64,000 nucleotides of DNA from Candidatus Intestinimonas merdavium. Lineage in GTDB: Bacteria; Bacillota; Clostridia; Oscillospirales; Oscillospiraceae. Position 1 is the stretch's first letter; the number at the start of each line of letters is the position of its first letter. The stretch covers positions 1 through 64,000 of the forward strand of contig DXCX01000027.1 in assembly GCA_019115785.1 (NCBI GenBank). Reading direction: 5' to 3'. Both the position numbers and the translations under genes were made by a program. Shown here piece by piece: positions 47,047 through 56,595 of this stretch. The notes under the pieces were generated by a model. The model was given only the letters and a program-made list of their open reading frames with translations. It was not told the origin of the DNA and searched no databases.

Positions 47047-48483
47047 ATGGCCGGTAATGCCCGGGAGGTTGCGCTGCTCACCCTGTCGGCTTGTGACCGA
47101 CAAGGTGCCTGGTCGGACCTTTCACTGAAAAAGAATATCCGGGCTGCCGGCCTGGACAATCGGGACGCCGCGCTGGCAACCCGCCTTTGCTTTGGTGTGC
47201 TTCAAAATCGACTGCTGCTGGACTTCTATATCAGTAAATTTTCTACGGTGAAGCCAGATCGGATGGAGAACAAAGTCCTTAACGCTTTGCGGCTGGGCGT
47301 CTATCAGATGGCCTTCCTTACTCGGGTGCCTGCAAGCGCCGCCGTCAATGAATCAGTGGGTTTGGTGAAGCGGTATAGTAAAAACCCCAGAAGTCCGGGG
47401 CTGGTCAACGGCATTCTCCGGTCCGTGGCACGAAACATCGACCGATTGCCCACCATCCCGGATGAGGACCCGATTTCCTATCTCTCTATGCGCTACAGCC
47501 ACCCGGCGTGGCTGGTGAGGACCTTTTGGGAGACCCTTGGGCCGGTGGAAACGGAACAGCTTCTGACTCTGAATAACGGGGAGCCGCCCACAGTGGCCCA
47601 GATTAACCCGCTTCGGGGGAGCATGGAGGAGATATTGACCTCTCTGCGTGCTGATGGGGCAGAGGTGGAGCCCCATCCCTGGCTCCCGGATTGTGTTACC
47701 CTCACCGGGGGCGGTGATCTTGAAAATCTCACTGCCTTTCAGGAGGGGAGGATCTATATCCAGGACGCTGGGGCACGTCTGGCCGTATTGGCGGCGGAGC
47801 CCAAACCCGGTATGACCATACTGGATGCATGCGCTGCCCCTGGCGGTAAATCCTTTGCTGCCGCCATTGAAATGGAAAACCAAGGGAAACTGGTCTCCTG
47901 TGATATCCATGCACATAAAAAGGCCCTGATCGATTCCGGCGCTCGACGGCTGGGCCTTACCTGCATCACCCCAGCCGTGCAAGATGGCAAAGTCCGCCGG
48001 GCTGAGTGGGAGAAATCCTTTGATCTGGCAATGGCGGATGTCCCTTGCTCTGGATTGGGCATCATCCGAAAAAAGCCAGACATTCGCTACAAAGACCCGG
48101 TGCCTTTGGCTGGGTTACCTGCGGTGCAGTCGGCCATTTTATCCAATGTTTCCGCTTATGTAAAGCCTGGGGGAGTTTTGCTGTACTGTACCTGCACCTT
48201 ACAAACTTCAGAAAACGAGGATGTGGTGAATGCCTTTCTTTCCGCCAATCCGGAATATGCGTTGGAGGGCTTTACCCTCCCTGGACCGGTGGGAGAGGTG
48301 CCGGATGGCATGGTCACCTTGTGGCCCCAGCGCCACGGAACCGATGGTTTTTTCTTTGCCAAGCTGAGGAGGCGGCCTGATAGTGCCATCGGCTATGGAA
48401 AGACTCTCTCATCGGACAGGATGGCACAGACTGTTCAAGAAAATGGACAGATATTGTCGGAAAAGTCCGGTGGAGGAGTATGA
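47047..48483 (+). CDS. rsmB: 16S rRNA (cytosine-C5) methyltransferase RsmB
   Basis: NusB-like N-domain; DACAAPGGKSFAAA, ADVPCSGLGIIRKKPDIRYK. Confidence 0.95.
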   Translation: MAGNAREVALLTLSACDRQGAWSDLSLKKNIRAAGLDNRDAALATRLCFGVLQNRLLLDFYISKFSTVKPDRMENKVLNALRLGVYQMAFLTRVPASAAVNESVGLVKRYSKNPRSPGLVNGILRSVARNIDRLPTIPDEDPISYLSMRYSHPAWLVRTFWETLGPVETEQLLTLNNGEPPTVAQINPLRGSMEEILTSLRADGAEVEPHPWLPDCVTLTGGGDLENLTAFQEGRIYIQDAGARLAVLAAEPKPGMTILDACAAPGGKSFAAAIEMENQGKLVSCDIHAHKKALIDSGARRLGLTCITPAVQDGKVRRAEWEKSFDLAMADVPCSGLGIIRKKPDIRYKDPVPLAGLPAVQSAILSNVSAYVKPGGVLLYCTCTLQTSENEDVVNAFLSANPEYALEGFTLPGPVGEVPDGMVTLWPQRHGTDGFFFAKLRRRPDSAIGYGKTLSSDRMAQTVQENGQILSEKSGGGV

Positions 48484-48484
48484 C

Positions 48485-49552
48485 ATGATTGACATCAAAT
48501 CAATGACCTCGGAAGAACTGGGTGCTTTGCTTAAGGAGCAGGGGGAGCCCAGGTTTCGGGGCAAACAGATTTTTACTTGGCTCCATCGAGGAGCGATTTC
48601 CTTCCACGAGATGACCAATCTGCCTAAGGCGTTGCGGGAGCGTCTGGACAGCCAGTGTGTCATCACCCATCCGGAGGTGGTCCGAAAGCAGATCTCAGCT
48701 CAGGATGGGACCATCAAATACCTTTGGCGGCTTCTGGATGGAAATTGCATCGAAACGGTTTTGATGCGTTACCACCATGGGAATACTGTATGCATCTCCT
48801 CTCAGGTGGGGTGTCGCATGGGCTGTGCTTTCTGTGCTTCCACACTAGGTGGCAAGGTTAGAGACTTAACACCTTCAGAGATGATAGATCAGGTTCTCTT
48901 TACTCAGATCGATGCTGGTGTGCCCATTTCCAATATTGTCCTTATGGGGATTGGCGAACCACTGGACAACTTTGATACAGTACTGCGCTTTTTGGAGCTA
49001 GTAAACCATCAGGATGGGCTCAACATCGGTATGCGGCACATTTCTCTTTCTACCTGTGGCCTTACGGATAAAATTGACAAACTTGCGGAGCATCGGTTAC
49101 AATTAACTCTATCAGTTTCTCTGCATGCGCCGGATGATGAGACAAGGAGCAAAATCATGCCGGTGAACCGGGGGATCGGAGTAAAAAAGCTTTTCGACAC
49201 TTGCCGGCGTTATTTCGAGACGACAGGTCGGCGTATCTCTTATGAGTACGCCATGATCGATGGGGTCAATGACAGTGACGCTCAGGCTGACCTTTTGGCC
49301 AGCCATCTCAAAGGAACACCGGGACACGTGAACCTAATTCCTCTCAACGAGGTAAGGGAGAGCCCACTGAAGCCCAGCCGCCGGGTGCTGGAATTTCAGC
49401 AGCGTTTGGAAAGACAGGGTGTCACCGTGACGGTGCGGCGGAAGTTGGGAAGTGACATCGATGCTTCCTGCGGACAACTGCGGCGAAAAGCTATGGGCAT
49501 GGCATCTGAGCCGTCGGCGGACAATGTTCGGCCGAATGGCCGAAAGGACTGA
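48485..49552 (+). CDS. rlmN: 23S rRNA (adenine-C2)-methyltransferase RlmN
   Basis: CRMGCAFCAST radical SAM motif, GIGEPLDNFDTV, final Cys in DIDASCGQLR. Confidence 0.97.
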   Translation: MIDIKSMTSEELGALLKEQGEPRFRGKQIFTWLHRGAISFHEMTNLPKALRERLDSQCVITHPEVVRKQISAQDGTIKYLWRLLDGNCIETVLMRYHHGNTVCISSQVGCRMGCAFCASTLGGKVRDLTPSEMIDQVLFTQIDAGVPISNIVLMGIGEPLDNFDTVLRFLELVNHQDGLNIGMRHISLSTCGLTDKIDKLAEHRLQLTLSVSLHAPDDETRSKIMPVNRGIGVKKLFDTCRRYFETTGRRISYEYAMIDGVNDSDAQADLLASHLKGTPGHVNLIPLNEVRESPLKPSRRVLEFQQRLERQGVTVTVRRKLGSDIDASCGQLRRKAMGMASEPSADNVRPNGRKD

Positions 49553-49558
49553 TTCAAC

Positions 49559-50287
49559 ATGAATATATGGGGCATCACCGATGTGGGAGTGGTTCGGAAG
49601 CAAAATCAGGACAACTACCACATTGAGCTCCTGGCAGAGGATATGGCGCTTGGTATCGTCTGTGATGGCATGGGTGGAGCCAAGGCGGGCAATGTCGCCA
49701 GCCAGTTGGCGGTAGAAACCTTTTTGGATACGGCCAATGCCCAGCCGCCGGAGCAATGGCGGAATGAGCCGGAAGCACTTCTACACTTCGCGGCAGAACA
49801 GGCCAACGGCGCCGTTCATTTCCGTGCGAGTGTCGACGCTGACTGCCGGGGTATGGGAACTACCATGGTGGTAGCACTGGCCATCGGCAATCAGGCCTAC
49901 ATCCTGAATATCGGTGACAGCCGATGCTACCTGGTGCGGCCGGAGGGTATTTCTCGGGTGACGCGGGACCACTCTGTGGTGGAGGACCTGGTGGCCCGGG
50001 GGCAGATTACCCCAGAGCAGGCCAGGCAACACCCGCAGAAAAACCTAATTACCCGGGCTTTGGGAGCGGAATCCCAGCTCCGGGCTGATCTCTTCCGCCA
50101 GTCCGTGGAGCCGGGCGACGCCTTGCTCCTCTGTTCTGACGGTTTGAGCAACGTGGTCTCGGATCAGGAACTCCTCTATGAGGTCCTCCACGGCGGCCCT
50201 GCGGAGGACTGCTGTCGGAGACTGCTGGACATTGCGTTGTCCAGAGGCGCACCGGACAATGTGACCGCGGTCCTGCTTCAGATGTAA
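49559..50287 (+). CDS. stp: PP2C family Ser/Thr protein phosphatase
   Basis: ITDVGVVRKQNQDNY, VCDGMGGAKAGNVAS, GDSRCYLV, LCSDGLSNVV. Confidence 0.95.
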   Translation: MNIWGITDVGVVRKQNQDNYHIELLAEDMALGIVCDGMGGAKAGNVASQLAVETFLDTANAQPPEQWRNEPEALLHFAAEQANGAVHFRASVDADCRGMGTTMVVALAIGNQAYILNIGDSRCYLVRPEGISRVTRDHSVVEDLVARGQITPEQARQHPQKNLITRALGAESQLRADLFRQSVEPGDALLLCSDGLSNVVSDQELLYEVLHGGPAEDCCRRLLDIALSRGAPDNVTAVLLQM

Positions 50288-50306
50288 CAAGGAGGATACC
50301 CCCATT

Positions 50307-52397
50307 ATGGATCAATACATAGGGAAATTGCTGGACAACCGATATGAGATCCTGGAGCGGATCGGTACCGGTGGCATGGCGGTGGTGTTCAAGGGACGGG
50401 ACCACCGACTCAACCGGCTGGTGGCAATCAAGATCCTCAAGGACGATTTGGCCAAGGATGCCGAGTTCCGACGCCGGTTCCACGACGAATCTCAGGCAGT
50501 GGCCATGCTCTCCCACCCCAATATCATGGCGGTATACGATGTAAGCCGCTCTGAGCAGGTGGAGTATATTGTCATGGAGCTCATCGACGGCATTACCCTC
50601 AAGCAGTATATGCAGCGCAAGGGAGGCCCTCTGAGTTGGAAGGAATCCCTCCATTTTATAACCCAGATTATGAAGGCACTCTCCCACGCCCACGGTCGGG
50701 GTATCATCCATCGGGATATCAAACCCCAGAACATTATGGTCCTGCGAGATGGCAGCATCAAGGTCACCGATTTTGGCATTGCCCGCTTGGCCTCTGCGGC
50801 TCAGAGCACCTTGACCCAGGAGGCTCTGGGTTCTGTCCACTATATCTCTCCTGAGCAGGCCAGAGGCAGCCGTATTGACGGCCGCAGCGACATTTACTCC
50901 GCCGGCGTGGTGCTTTACGAGATGCTCACCGGTCGTCTGCCCTTCGAGGGGGACACACCGGTGTCGGTAGCCATTCAACACATCAACTCCATTCCTCTTC
51001 CGCCCCGGGAGCTCAATCCAGATATTCCAGAGGCTCTGGAAGCCATCACGATGAAGGCCATGGCGCCTAAGGTGGAAAATCGCTACCGCAGCGCCGACGA
51101 CATGCTATACGATCTGGAGGAGTTCCGAAAGGACCCCAATATTGACTTAGAATACGATCCAACCAAACTTTTTGCTACGCCCGATGTGGCCGACGAGCCC
51201 ACCCAGGTCATTGGTACAGGGGTGCGCCGGCGAAGCGCACAGGGAGACACCGGCTCGGTGCGCCGCCGAAATCGGGAGGAGTCCGATTACGAGACACGTG
51301 TAACCCCCATGGAGCGTTCCCGAAAACGGCAGAGAAGCAGCATGTCGGTGCCTCTAGCTGTAGCCTCTATCCTGGTCTTTATCATTGGAATCGGAGTATT
51401 GCTCTGGGTGGTCTTCTTCAGTAACAGCTTCGAGTCCGATAGCCGTCATACCGTACCAAATCTTTACGGCATGACAGTAGAGGAAGCTATGTCCGACCCC
51501 AAGGTGGAGGGTATTTTTGAGATATTAGAAGGGGGGTCCGTGTCCAGCAGTCTGCCAGTGGGGCAGATTGTCTCCCAGGATCCGGCAGCCAAGCAACAGG
51601 TCACTGGAGAGAACCTTACGATCACCGTGACCACCAGCGCTGGTGAGGAGCCCATCTACATGCCTGACCTTGTAAACAAGGACTATCTGGAGGCGCAGCA
51701 GACTTTGCTGGATCTTGGCATCCCCAAGGCCAACGTTACTATGACCTGGGAGTATTCCGATGAGACCACAAAGAATAATGTGACCAGGACCGTCCCTCTG
51801 GCGGACAGCGCGCTCCAACCAGACACCATGGTAGAGATCTTTGTCAGCCAAGGCCCAGAGGTGGCCCAGCGGACCATGCTTTTCGTAGAGGGTATGACGC
51901 TCTCCGCCGCCAAGGATCTTCTGGAGGGCGAGAAGGGTCTGGGGCTGGTGGTAAAAGTCGTCTATACGGACAGCGATGAACCCGAAGATACCGTGCTCCT
52001 CCAGAGCATCCCTGCCGGCACTCAGGTGGACGAGGGGACTACGGTAACACTCCAGGTGAGCAATGGCTCCGGCAGTGTGTCCGAGGAGGTGCCTGGTATT
52101 GAGAGCCCGGCACCGGAGGACCCCACACCCACGCCCTCGCCGTCTCCCAGCATTGATCCAGACGTGAAGACAATCCAGTACTCTGTGACCCTGCCTGACG
52201 GCGATCCAAACGATATCGTCAAAGTAGAGGTTCGTGGTTCCGGATACGATCAGAGCAGAGAGGTTTCGCTCCTGGTCCGTGAAGTTGTCTTCAATATCAC
52301 TGGCAAGGGAAAGCAGAAGTTTGACATTTATTTTGACGGAGAGCGGGGCTATAGCATTGAGGTCAACTTTGATACTGGGGAAGTGAAGCTAGGATGA
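50307..52397 (+). CDS. prkC: Ser/Thr protein kinase with PASTA domains
   Basis: Kinase motifs GTGGMAVVFKG, IIHRDIKPQNIMV, DFGIA; TM segment; three PASTA-like repeats. Confidence 0.96.
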   Translation: MDQYIGKLLDNRYEILERIGTGGMAVVFKGRDHRLNRLVAIKILKDDLAKDAEFRRRFHDESQAVAMLSHPNIMAVYDVSRSEQVEYIVMELIDGITLKQYMQRKGGPLSWKESLHFITQIMKALSHAHGRGIIHRDIKPQNIMVLRDGSIKVTDFGIARLASAAQSTLTQEALGSVHYISPEQARGSRIDGRSDIYSAGVVLYEMLTGRLPFEGDTPVSVAIQHINSIPLPPRELNPDIPEALEAITMKAMAPKVENRYRSADDMLYDLEEFRKDPNIDLEYDPTKLFATPDVADEPTQVIGTGVRRRSAQGDTGSVRRRNREESDYETRVTPMERSRKRQRSSMSVPLAVASILVFIIGIGVLLWVVFFSNSFESDSRHTVPNLYGMTVEEAMSDPKVEGIFEILEGGSVSSSLPVGQIVSQDPAAKQQVTGENLTITVTTSAGEEPIYMPDLVNKDYLEAQQTLLDLGIPKANVTMTWEYSDETTKNNVTRTVPLADSALQPDTMVEIFVSQGPEVAQRTMLFVEGMTLSAAKDLLEGEKGLGLVVKVVYTDSDEPEDTVLLQSIPAGTQVDEGTTVTLQVSNGSGSVSEEVPGIESPAPEDPTPTPSPSPSIDPDVKTIQYSVTLPDGDPNDIVKVEVRGSGYDQSREVSLLVREVVFNITGKGKQKFDIYFDGERGYSIEVNFDTGEVKLG

Positions 52398-53302
52398 CGG
52401 AAGGGATCGGTATGATCCGCAAGGCCCTCAGCGGCTTCTATTATGTAGATGATGGGAGCGGGGAGCTGGTGTCCTGCCGGGCCCGTGGCAAGTTCCGGCA
52501 TAAGAAAATCACGCCCCTGGTAGGCGATCGTGTGAAGTTTACCCGCCTCTCCGATGGCTCTGGAGCCCTGGATGAAATCCTACCTCGTAAAAATCAGTTT
52601 CAGCGTCCCGCTGTGGCCAATATCGACCAGTTGGTCATCATTGTCTCTGGTGCGATTCCAGTCACTGAGCCCTTCCTCATAGATCGGGTAGCCGCAATCG
52701 CTGATAGCAAGGAGCACTGTGATTGTCTCATCTGTATCAATAAATGTGATCTGGAGCCCGGGGATGAGCTCTACAAAATCTATACTGCTGCCGGTTTCCC
52801 CACTATACGGGTCAGTGCTACAACAGGAGAAGGGATCGATACCCTTAGAGCGGCAATATCTGAAAAGGTATCTGCCTTTACAGGAAATTCCGGCGTGGGA
52901 AAGTCGAGCATCCTCAATGCGCTGTCGCCTAGCTTTCATCTCCAGGTTGGTGAGGTGAGCGAAAAGCTGGGACGGGGACGCCACACCACCCGCCATGTGG
53001 AGCTCTACCGATTGGAGACCGATGCCGTGGTGGCCGATACCCCCGGCTTTTCCTCCTTTGATACAGAGCGTATGGAGCTGCTGAGAAAAGAGGAGTTGGA
53101 GCTCGCTTTTCGCGAGTTCCGTCCCTACCTTGGTGCGTGCCAATTTGTGGGGTGCTCACATGTAAAGGAAAAGGGCTGTGCAATTCTTGCTGCTCTGAGA
53201 GAAGGAAAGATTATGCCCAGTCGGCATGCCAGCTATATCCGCCTGTGGGAGCAGGTCAAAGACCTGCGTGAATGGGAGTTGGAAAAGCACAGAAAAGGCT
53301 AA
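52394..53302 (+). CDS. rsgA: Ribosome small subunit-dependent GTPase A
   Basis: FTGNSGVGKSSILNAL, GRHTTRHVELYRL, DTPGFSSFD, zinc site CQFVGCSHVKEKGCAI. Confidence 0.96.
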   Translation: MTEGIGMIRKALSGFYYVDDGSGELVSCRARGKFRHKKITPLVGDRVKFTRLSDGSGALDEILPRKNQFQRPAVANIDQLVIIVSGAIPVTEPFLIDRVAAIADSKEHCDCLICINKCDLEPGDELYKIYTAAGFPTIRVSATTGEGIDTLRAAISEKVSAFTGNSGVGKSSILNALSPSFHLQVGEVSEKLGRGRHTTRHVELYRLETDAVVADTPGFSSFDTERMELLRKEELELAFREFRPYLGACQFVGCSHVKEKGCAILAALREGKIMPSRHASYIRLWEQVKDLREWELEKHRKG

Positions 53303-53313
53303 GGCACACATTG

Positions 53314-53374
53314 CGCCTCCTTTTGCGTATACTGGTAACAGCAATGCCAGTCTGCGTGGAAGGAGGCGTTTTTT
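53314..53374 (+). terminator. Terminator-like hairpin at the rsgA end whose 3' arm contains the spoVM Shine-Dalgarno
   Basis: CGCCTCCTT (53314-53322) / AAGGAGGCG (53360-53368) followed by T6 (53369-53374); the spoVM ATG is at 53375. Confidence 0.6.
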
Positions 53375-53446
53375 ATGAAGATCGTAGTGGTCCGCTCCCC
53401 AAAATATCTGCGGGGCGTGCTGAAGGCCCTCTTCGGCCTGCGCTGA
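53375..53446 (+). CDS. spoVM: Stage V sporulation protein M (23 aa)
   Basis: MKIVVVRSPKYLRGVLKALFGLR; same size class and PK(F/Y)L.G(I/V) amphipathic pattern as B. subtilis SpoVM; SD AAGGAGG 8 nt upstream; located after prkC-rsgA as in Bacillus. Absent from the supplied ORF track. Confidence 0.85.
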   Translation: MKIVVVRSPKYLRGVLKALFGLR

Positions 53447-53453
53447 AAAAATG

Positions 53454-53482
53454 GAATAGCTTGGAATCCTTGTACATATGCT
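53454..53482 (+). promoter_or_regulatory. Candidate sigma-E-type promoter for sipL-spoIVA
   Basis: GAATA-16 bp-CATATGCT just upstream of sipL. Confidence 0.35.
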
Positions 53483-53514
53483 CCCTGTAGAAACGCTACA
53501 AGGAGAGGAACGCT

Positions 53515-55041
53515 ATGGAGCTGGAACTGAAGACCACCCAACTCAACTGCTACGATACCGTTTTGGATACCACGCTCTTTCAGGAGGAGACTCTGGAGAG
53601 CATCGTCCCAGACGCCTGTCCGGATATCCTGCGCATCGTGGACATGGAGGCGGCGGTGTGTCTGGGCACCAAGGAGGCCCAGGAGGGCAAAGCGGAGGTG
53701 ACCGGAACAGCCCGGTGTGCCGTTCTCTATGAGGCGGAGAGCGGTGAAGGGGTGCGGCGGATTACCGTCAATATCCCCTTCACCTGTACCGCCGAGGTGC
53801 CAGGGCTTACTCGACAGTGTCGGCTGTTGACGGAGCCACGGGTCATGTGGGCGGATGCTCGGAGCCTTAACCCCAGAAAGGTACTGGTAAGGGTAAGCTT
53901 GGCCATCGGCGTCCAGGCATTTGCCTCTCAGAGCGCCAGCTTCTGTGACAGAGTGGATGGCCAGGATCAAAATGGGATACAAACACTGGAAGAGCCTCAG
54001 ACCGCTTGTTTTATCATTGGTGTAGAGGAAAAATCCTTCACATTTTCGGACGACCTGAGCCTGTCAGCCACCCGGCCTCCGGCAGCGGAGATCCTGAAAA
54101 GTCGGGTAGATTTGGTATGTGGGGAATCCAAGCTCATTGGTAACAAGCTCATCTTCAAAGGGGAAGCGGGACTAAGGCTGGTGTACCGGGAACCGGGAGG
54201 CGGACTGTGTAGTGCCGATTTTACCCTGCCGTTCTCACAAATCATGGAGGTGAGCGGCGTAGGGGAGGAGGCAGACTGTGCTCTGTCGGTGGTCCTTACC
54301 GGAATTGACTGTACTTTGGATGGTGACGAGGGACGGATGATGTCAGTGGCGCTGGGTATGCTGGCTCAGGCCGTGGTCCGGGAGGAGCGGCAGGTGACAC
54401 TCCTCTCTGACATCTACAGTACATCCTATGACCTGACAGTCCAGCGCCGGAATTATACCCTGGATCGTTTGCTGGAACACGGAGAGCGGAGAATTACCAC
54501 GCGGGAGCTCCTGGAGACTACATCTCCGGTCCGTGAGGTGTGCGATGTCCATATTCATGTTGGCCTGGTGGAAGCGGAACGGGATGGTGACCAGGGGCGG
54601 TTGAAGGCGGAGCTCTCTGCTACGGTGGTCTATCTCTCAGAAGAGGGCATCTTGGAGTCGATTACCCGAACCATTTCCGCTATGTGTCCGGTGGAGTTTC
54701 CGGCAGGTGCCACATGCAGCTGCCACTGTGCCTGTTCCGGAGAGGGGGCAGCGGCTCCTGCCGGCGGCGGTGTGGAGCTGCGGTGTCCTTTGGAGTTCCG
54801 TTATCTGTTCCTACTGCCCCGTCAAACTGCTGGCGTATCCCAGGTCCGGCTGGAGGAGGATGCTCCTCGGGATCTTGCCGCTCGGCCCTCAATCGTACTC
54901 CGGGCGGTGGAGGAGGGAGAGCGGCTCTGGGACATCGCGAAGGCCTATGGAACCACCATGGAGGACATCGTCCAAGCCAACAGCCTGGGGGAGGAAGCTC
55001 CCGTGGCGGGGCGTGTCCTGCTCATCCCCAAGAAGCGGTAA
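53515..55041 (+). CDS. sipL: DUF3794 + LysM protein, SipL-like (SpoIVA-interacting)
   Basis: 508 aa with DUF3794 repeats (PDACPDILRIVDMEA..., YDLTVQRRNYTLDRLLEHGERRITTRELLE) and a C-terminal LysM (RAVEEGERLWDIAKAYGTTMEDIVQANSLGEEAPVAGRVLLIPK); directly upstream of spoIVA. Confidence 0.85.
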   Translation: MELELKTTQLNCYDTVLDTTLFQEETLESIVPDACPDILRIVDMEAAVCLGTKEAQEGKAEVTGTARCAVLYEAESGEGVRRITVNIPFTCTAEVPGLTRQCRLLTEPRVMWADARSLNPRKVLVRVSLAIGVQAFASQSASFCDRVDGQDQNGIQTLEEPQTACFIIGVEEKSFTFSDDLSLSATRPPAAEILKSRVDLVCGESKLIGNKLIFKGEAGLRLVYREPGGGLCSADFTLPFSQIMEVSGVGEEADCALSVVLTGIDCTLDGDEGRMMSVALGMLAQAVVREERQVTLLSDIYSTSYDLTVQRRNYTLDRLLEHGERRITTRELLETTSPVREVCDVHIHVGLVEAERDGDQGRLKAELSATVVYLSEEGILESITRTISAMCPVEFPAGATCSCHCACSGEGAAAPAGGGVELRCPLEFRYLFLLPRQTAGVSQVRLEEDAPRDLAARPSIVLRAVEEGERLWDIAKAYGTTMEDIVQANSLGEEAPVAGRVLLIPKKR

Positions 55042-55056
55042 AAGGAGGCATCTCCA

Positions 55057-56535
55057 TTGGAAGATCGTAACATCTATGAGGACATTGCACGGCGTACGGA
55101 GGGCGATATCTACATCGGCGTGGTGGGTCCGGTGCGGACGGGTAAGTCCACCTTTATCAAACGGTTTATGGAGACATTGGTACTGCCGAACATCGAGAAT
55201 GTCTATCGCAAGGAACGGGCCCGGGATGAACTACCGCAGAGCGGTTCCGGACGTACCGTAATGACGGCCGAGCCTAAATTTGTCCCGGAGGAGGCGGTGG
55301 AGCTTACGATGGAGGGCGGCACCCGTATGTCGGTGCGTCTTGTAGATTGTGTAGGCTATATGGTGCCAGGCGCTGTAGGTCAGACTGAGGATGATCAACC
55401 TCGGATGGTGACCACGCCTTGGTTCGACCACCCTATTCCCATGACGGAGGCAGCAGAGATCGGTACCCGAAAGGTGATTTCCGAACATGCAACCATTGCT
55501 GTGGTGGTCACCACAGATGGCAGTGTCACCGACATTCAAAGGGAAGACTACCTGGAGGCGGAGGAGCGGGTCATTACAGAACTCAAAGAGTTGGGGAAAC
55601 CCTTTCTGGTCCTTCTCAATTCCGCCTTTCCAAATTCGGAGCGAGCAAGGGCAATACGAAATGATATTGCCGGAAGATACGATGTAACCTGCATGGCGGT
55701 AAACTGTCTGGAGCTGAGCCAGGTCGACGTGACAGACATCATTCGGGCAGTTCTCTTTGAATTTCCGCTTCGGGAACTAGATCTGAACCTCCCGGCCTGG
55801 GTGGATGCGCTTCCGGGGGACCACCCGATTAAAAGTGGTCTTTACACCGCCATTCGGGAACAGGCCAGTGGGCTCCGACGCATCCGGGATGTGGACGGCG
55901 TAATTTCTGCCATCGGCAGCAGCGAAGGGGTCAGCAGAGCTCAGGTTACATCTGTGGAGCTGGGTACTGGTTTGGCTGCCGCCGATTTGGAGCTGCCCCG
56001 GAGCCTTTTCTACGAGACGCTTTCCGCCCAGTCCGGCTTCTCCATTCAGGATGATGGAGACCTTATGGGCCTACTTACCCAGCTCTCTGAGGTGAAGCGC
56101 TCTTATGACAAAGTGGCCGACGCCCTTCGTGAGGTAAAGGAGACAGGGTATGGCATCGTGGTGCCCACCACCGACGAGCTGAAGCTGGAAGAGCCTGAGA
56201 TTGTCCGGCAGGGTGGGAGATATGGGGTCCGCCTCAAGGCCTCTGCCCCCTCGATCCATATGATCCGCGCCGACATAGAGACGGAAGTCTCTCCCATCGT
56301 GGGCAACGAAAAGCAGTCAGAGGAGATGGTCCACTATCTGCTTCAAGAGTTTGAGGGGGATACCAAGGCCATCTGGCAATCCAATATCTTTGGACGCTCC
56401 TTCCATGAATTGGTCAGTGAGGATCTGAATACCAAGCTCAAACGGATGCCGGAGGATGCCAGAAGCAAGCTTCAGGAGACCCTACAGCGCATCATTAACG
56501 AGGGCTCCGGTGGGCTCATCTGTATCATTCTGTAA
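55057..56535 (+). CDS. spoIVA: Stage IV sporulation protein A
   Basis: NIYEDIARRTEGDIYIGVVGPVRTGKSTFIKRFMETLVLPNI, RMSVRLVDCVGYMVPGA, C-terminal EGSGGLICIIL-type end. Confidence 0.97.
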   Translation: MEDRNIYEDIARRTEGDIYIGVVGPVRTGKSTFIKRFMETLVLPNIENVYRKERARDELPQSGSGRTVMTAEPKFVPEEAVELTMEGGTRMSVRLVDCVGYMVPGAVGQTEDDQPRMVTTPWFDHPIPMTEAAEIGTRKVISEHATIAVVVTTDGSVTDIQREDYLEAEERVITELKELGKPFLVLLNSAFPNSERARAIRNDIAGRYDVTCMAVNCLELSQVDVTDIIRAVLFEFPLRELDLNLPAWVDALPGDHPIKSGLYTAIREQASGLRRIRDVDGVISAIGSSEGVSRAQVTSVELGTGLAAADLELPRSLFYETLSAQSGFSIQDDGDLMGLLTQLSEVKRSYDKVADALREVKETGYGIVVPTTDELKLEEPEIVRQGGRYGVRLKASAPSIHMIRADIETEVSPIVGNEKQSEEMVHYLLQEFEGDTKAIWQSNIFGRSFHELVSEDLNTKLKRMPEDARSKLQETLQRIINEGSGGLICIIL

Positions 56536-56539
56536 AAAA

Positions 56540-56579
56540 TGCCGCGGACCTACTCCATTTTTGGAGTCGGTCCGCGGCA
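56540..56579. terminator. Bidirectional terminator between spoIVA (+) and the decarboxylase gene (-)
   Basis: TGCCGCGGACC / GGTCCGCGGCA with nested ACTCCA-TTTT-TGGAGT; A6 (56534-56539) on the spoIVA side. Confidence 0.75.
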
Positions 56580-56595
56580 CTTCTTGTCTGCGCGG

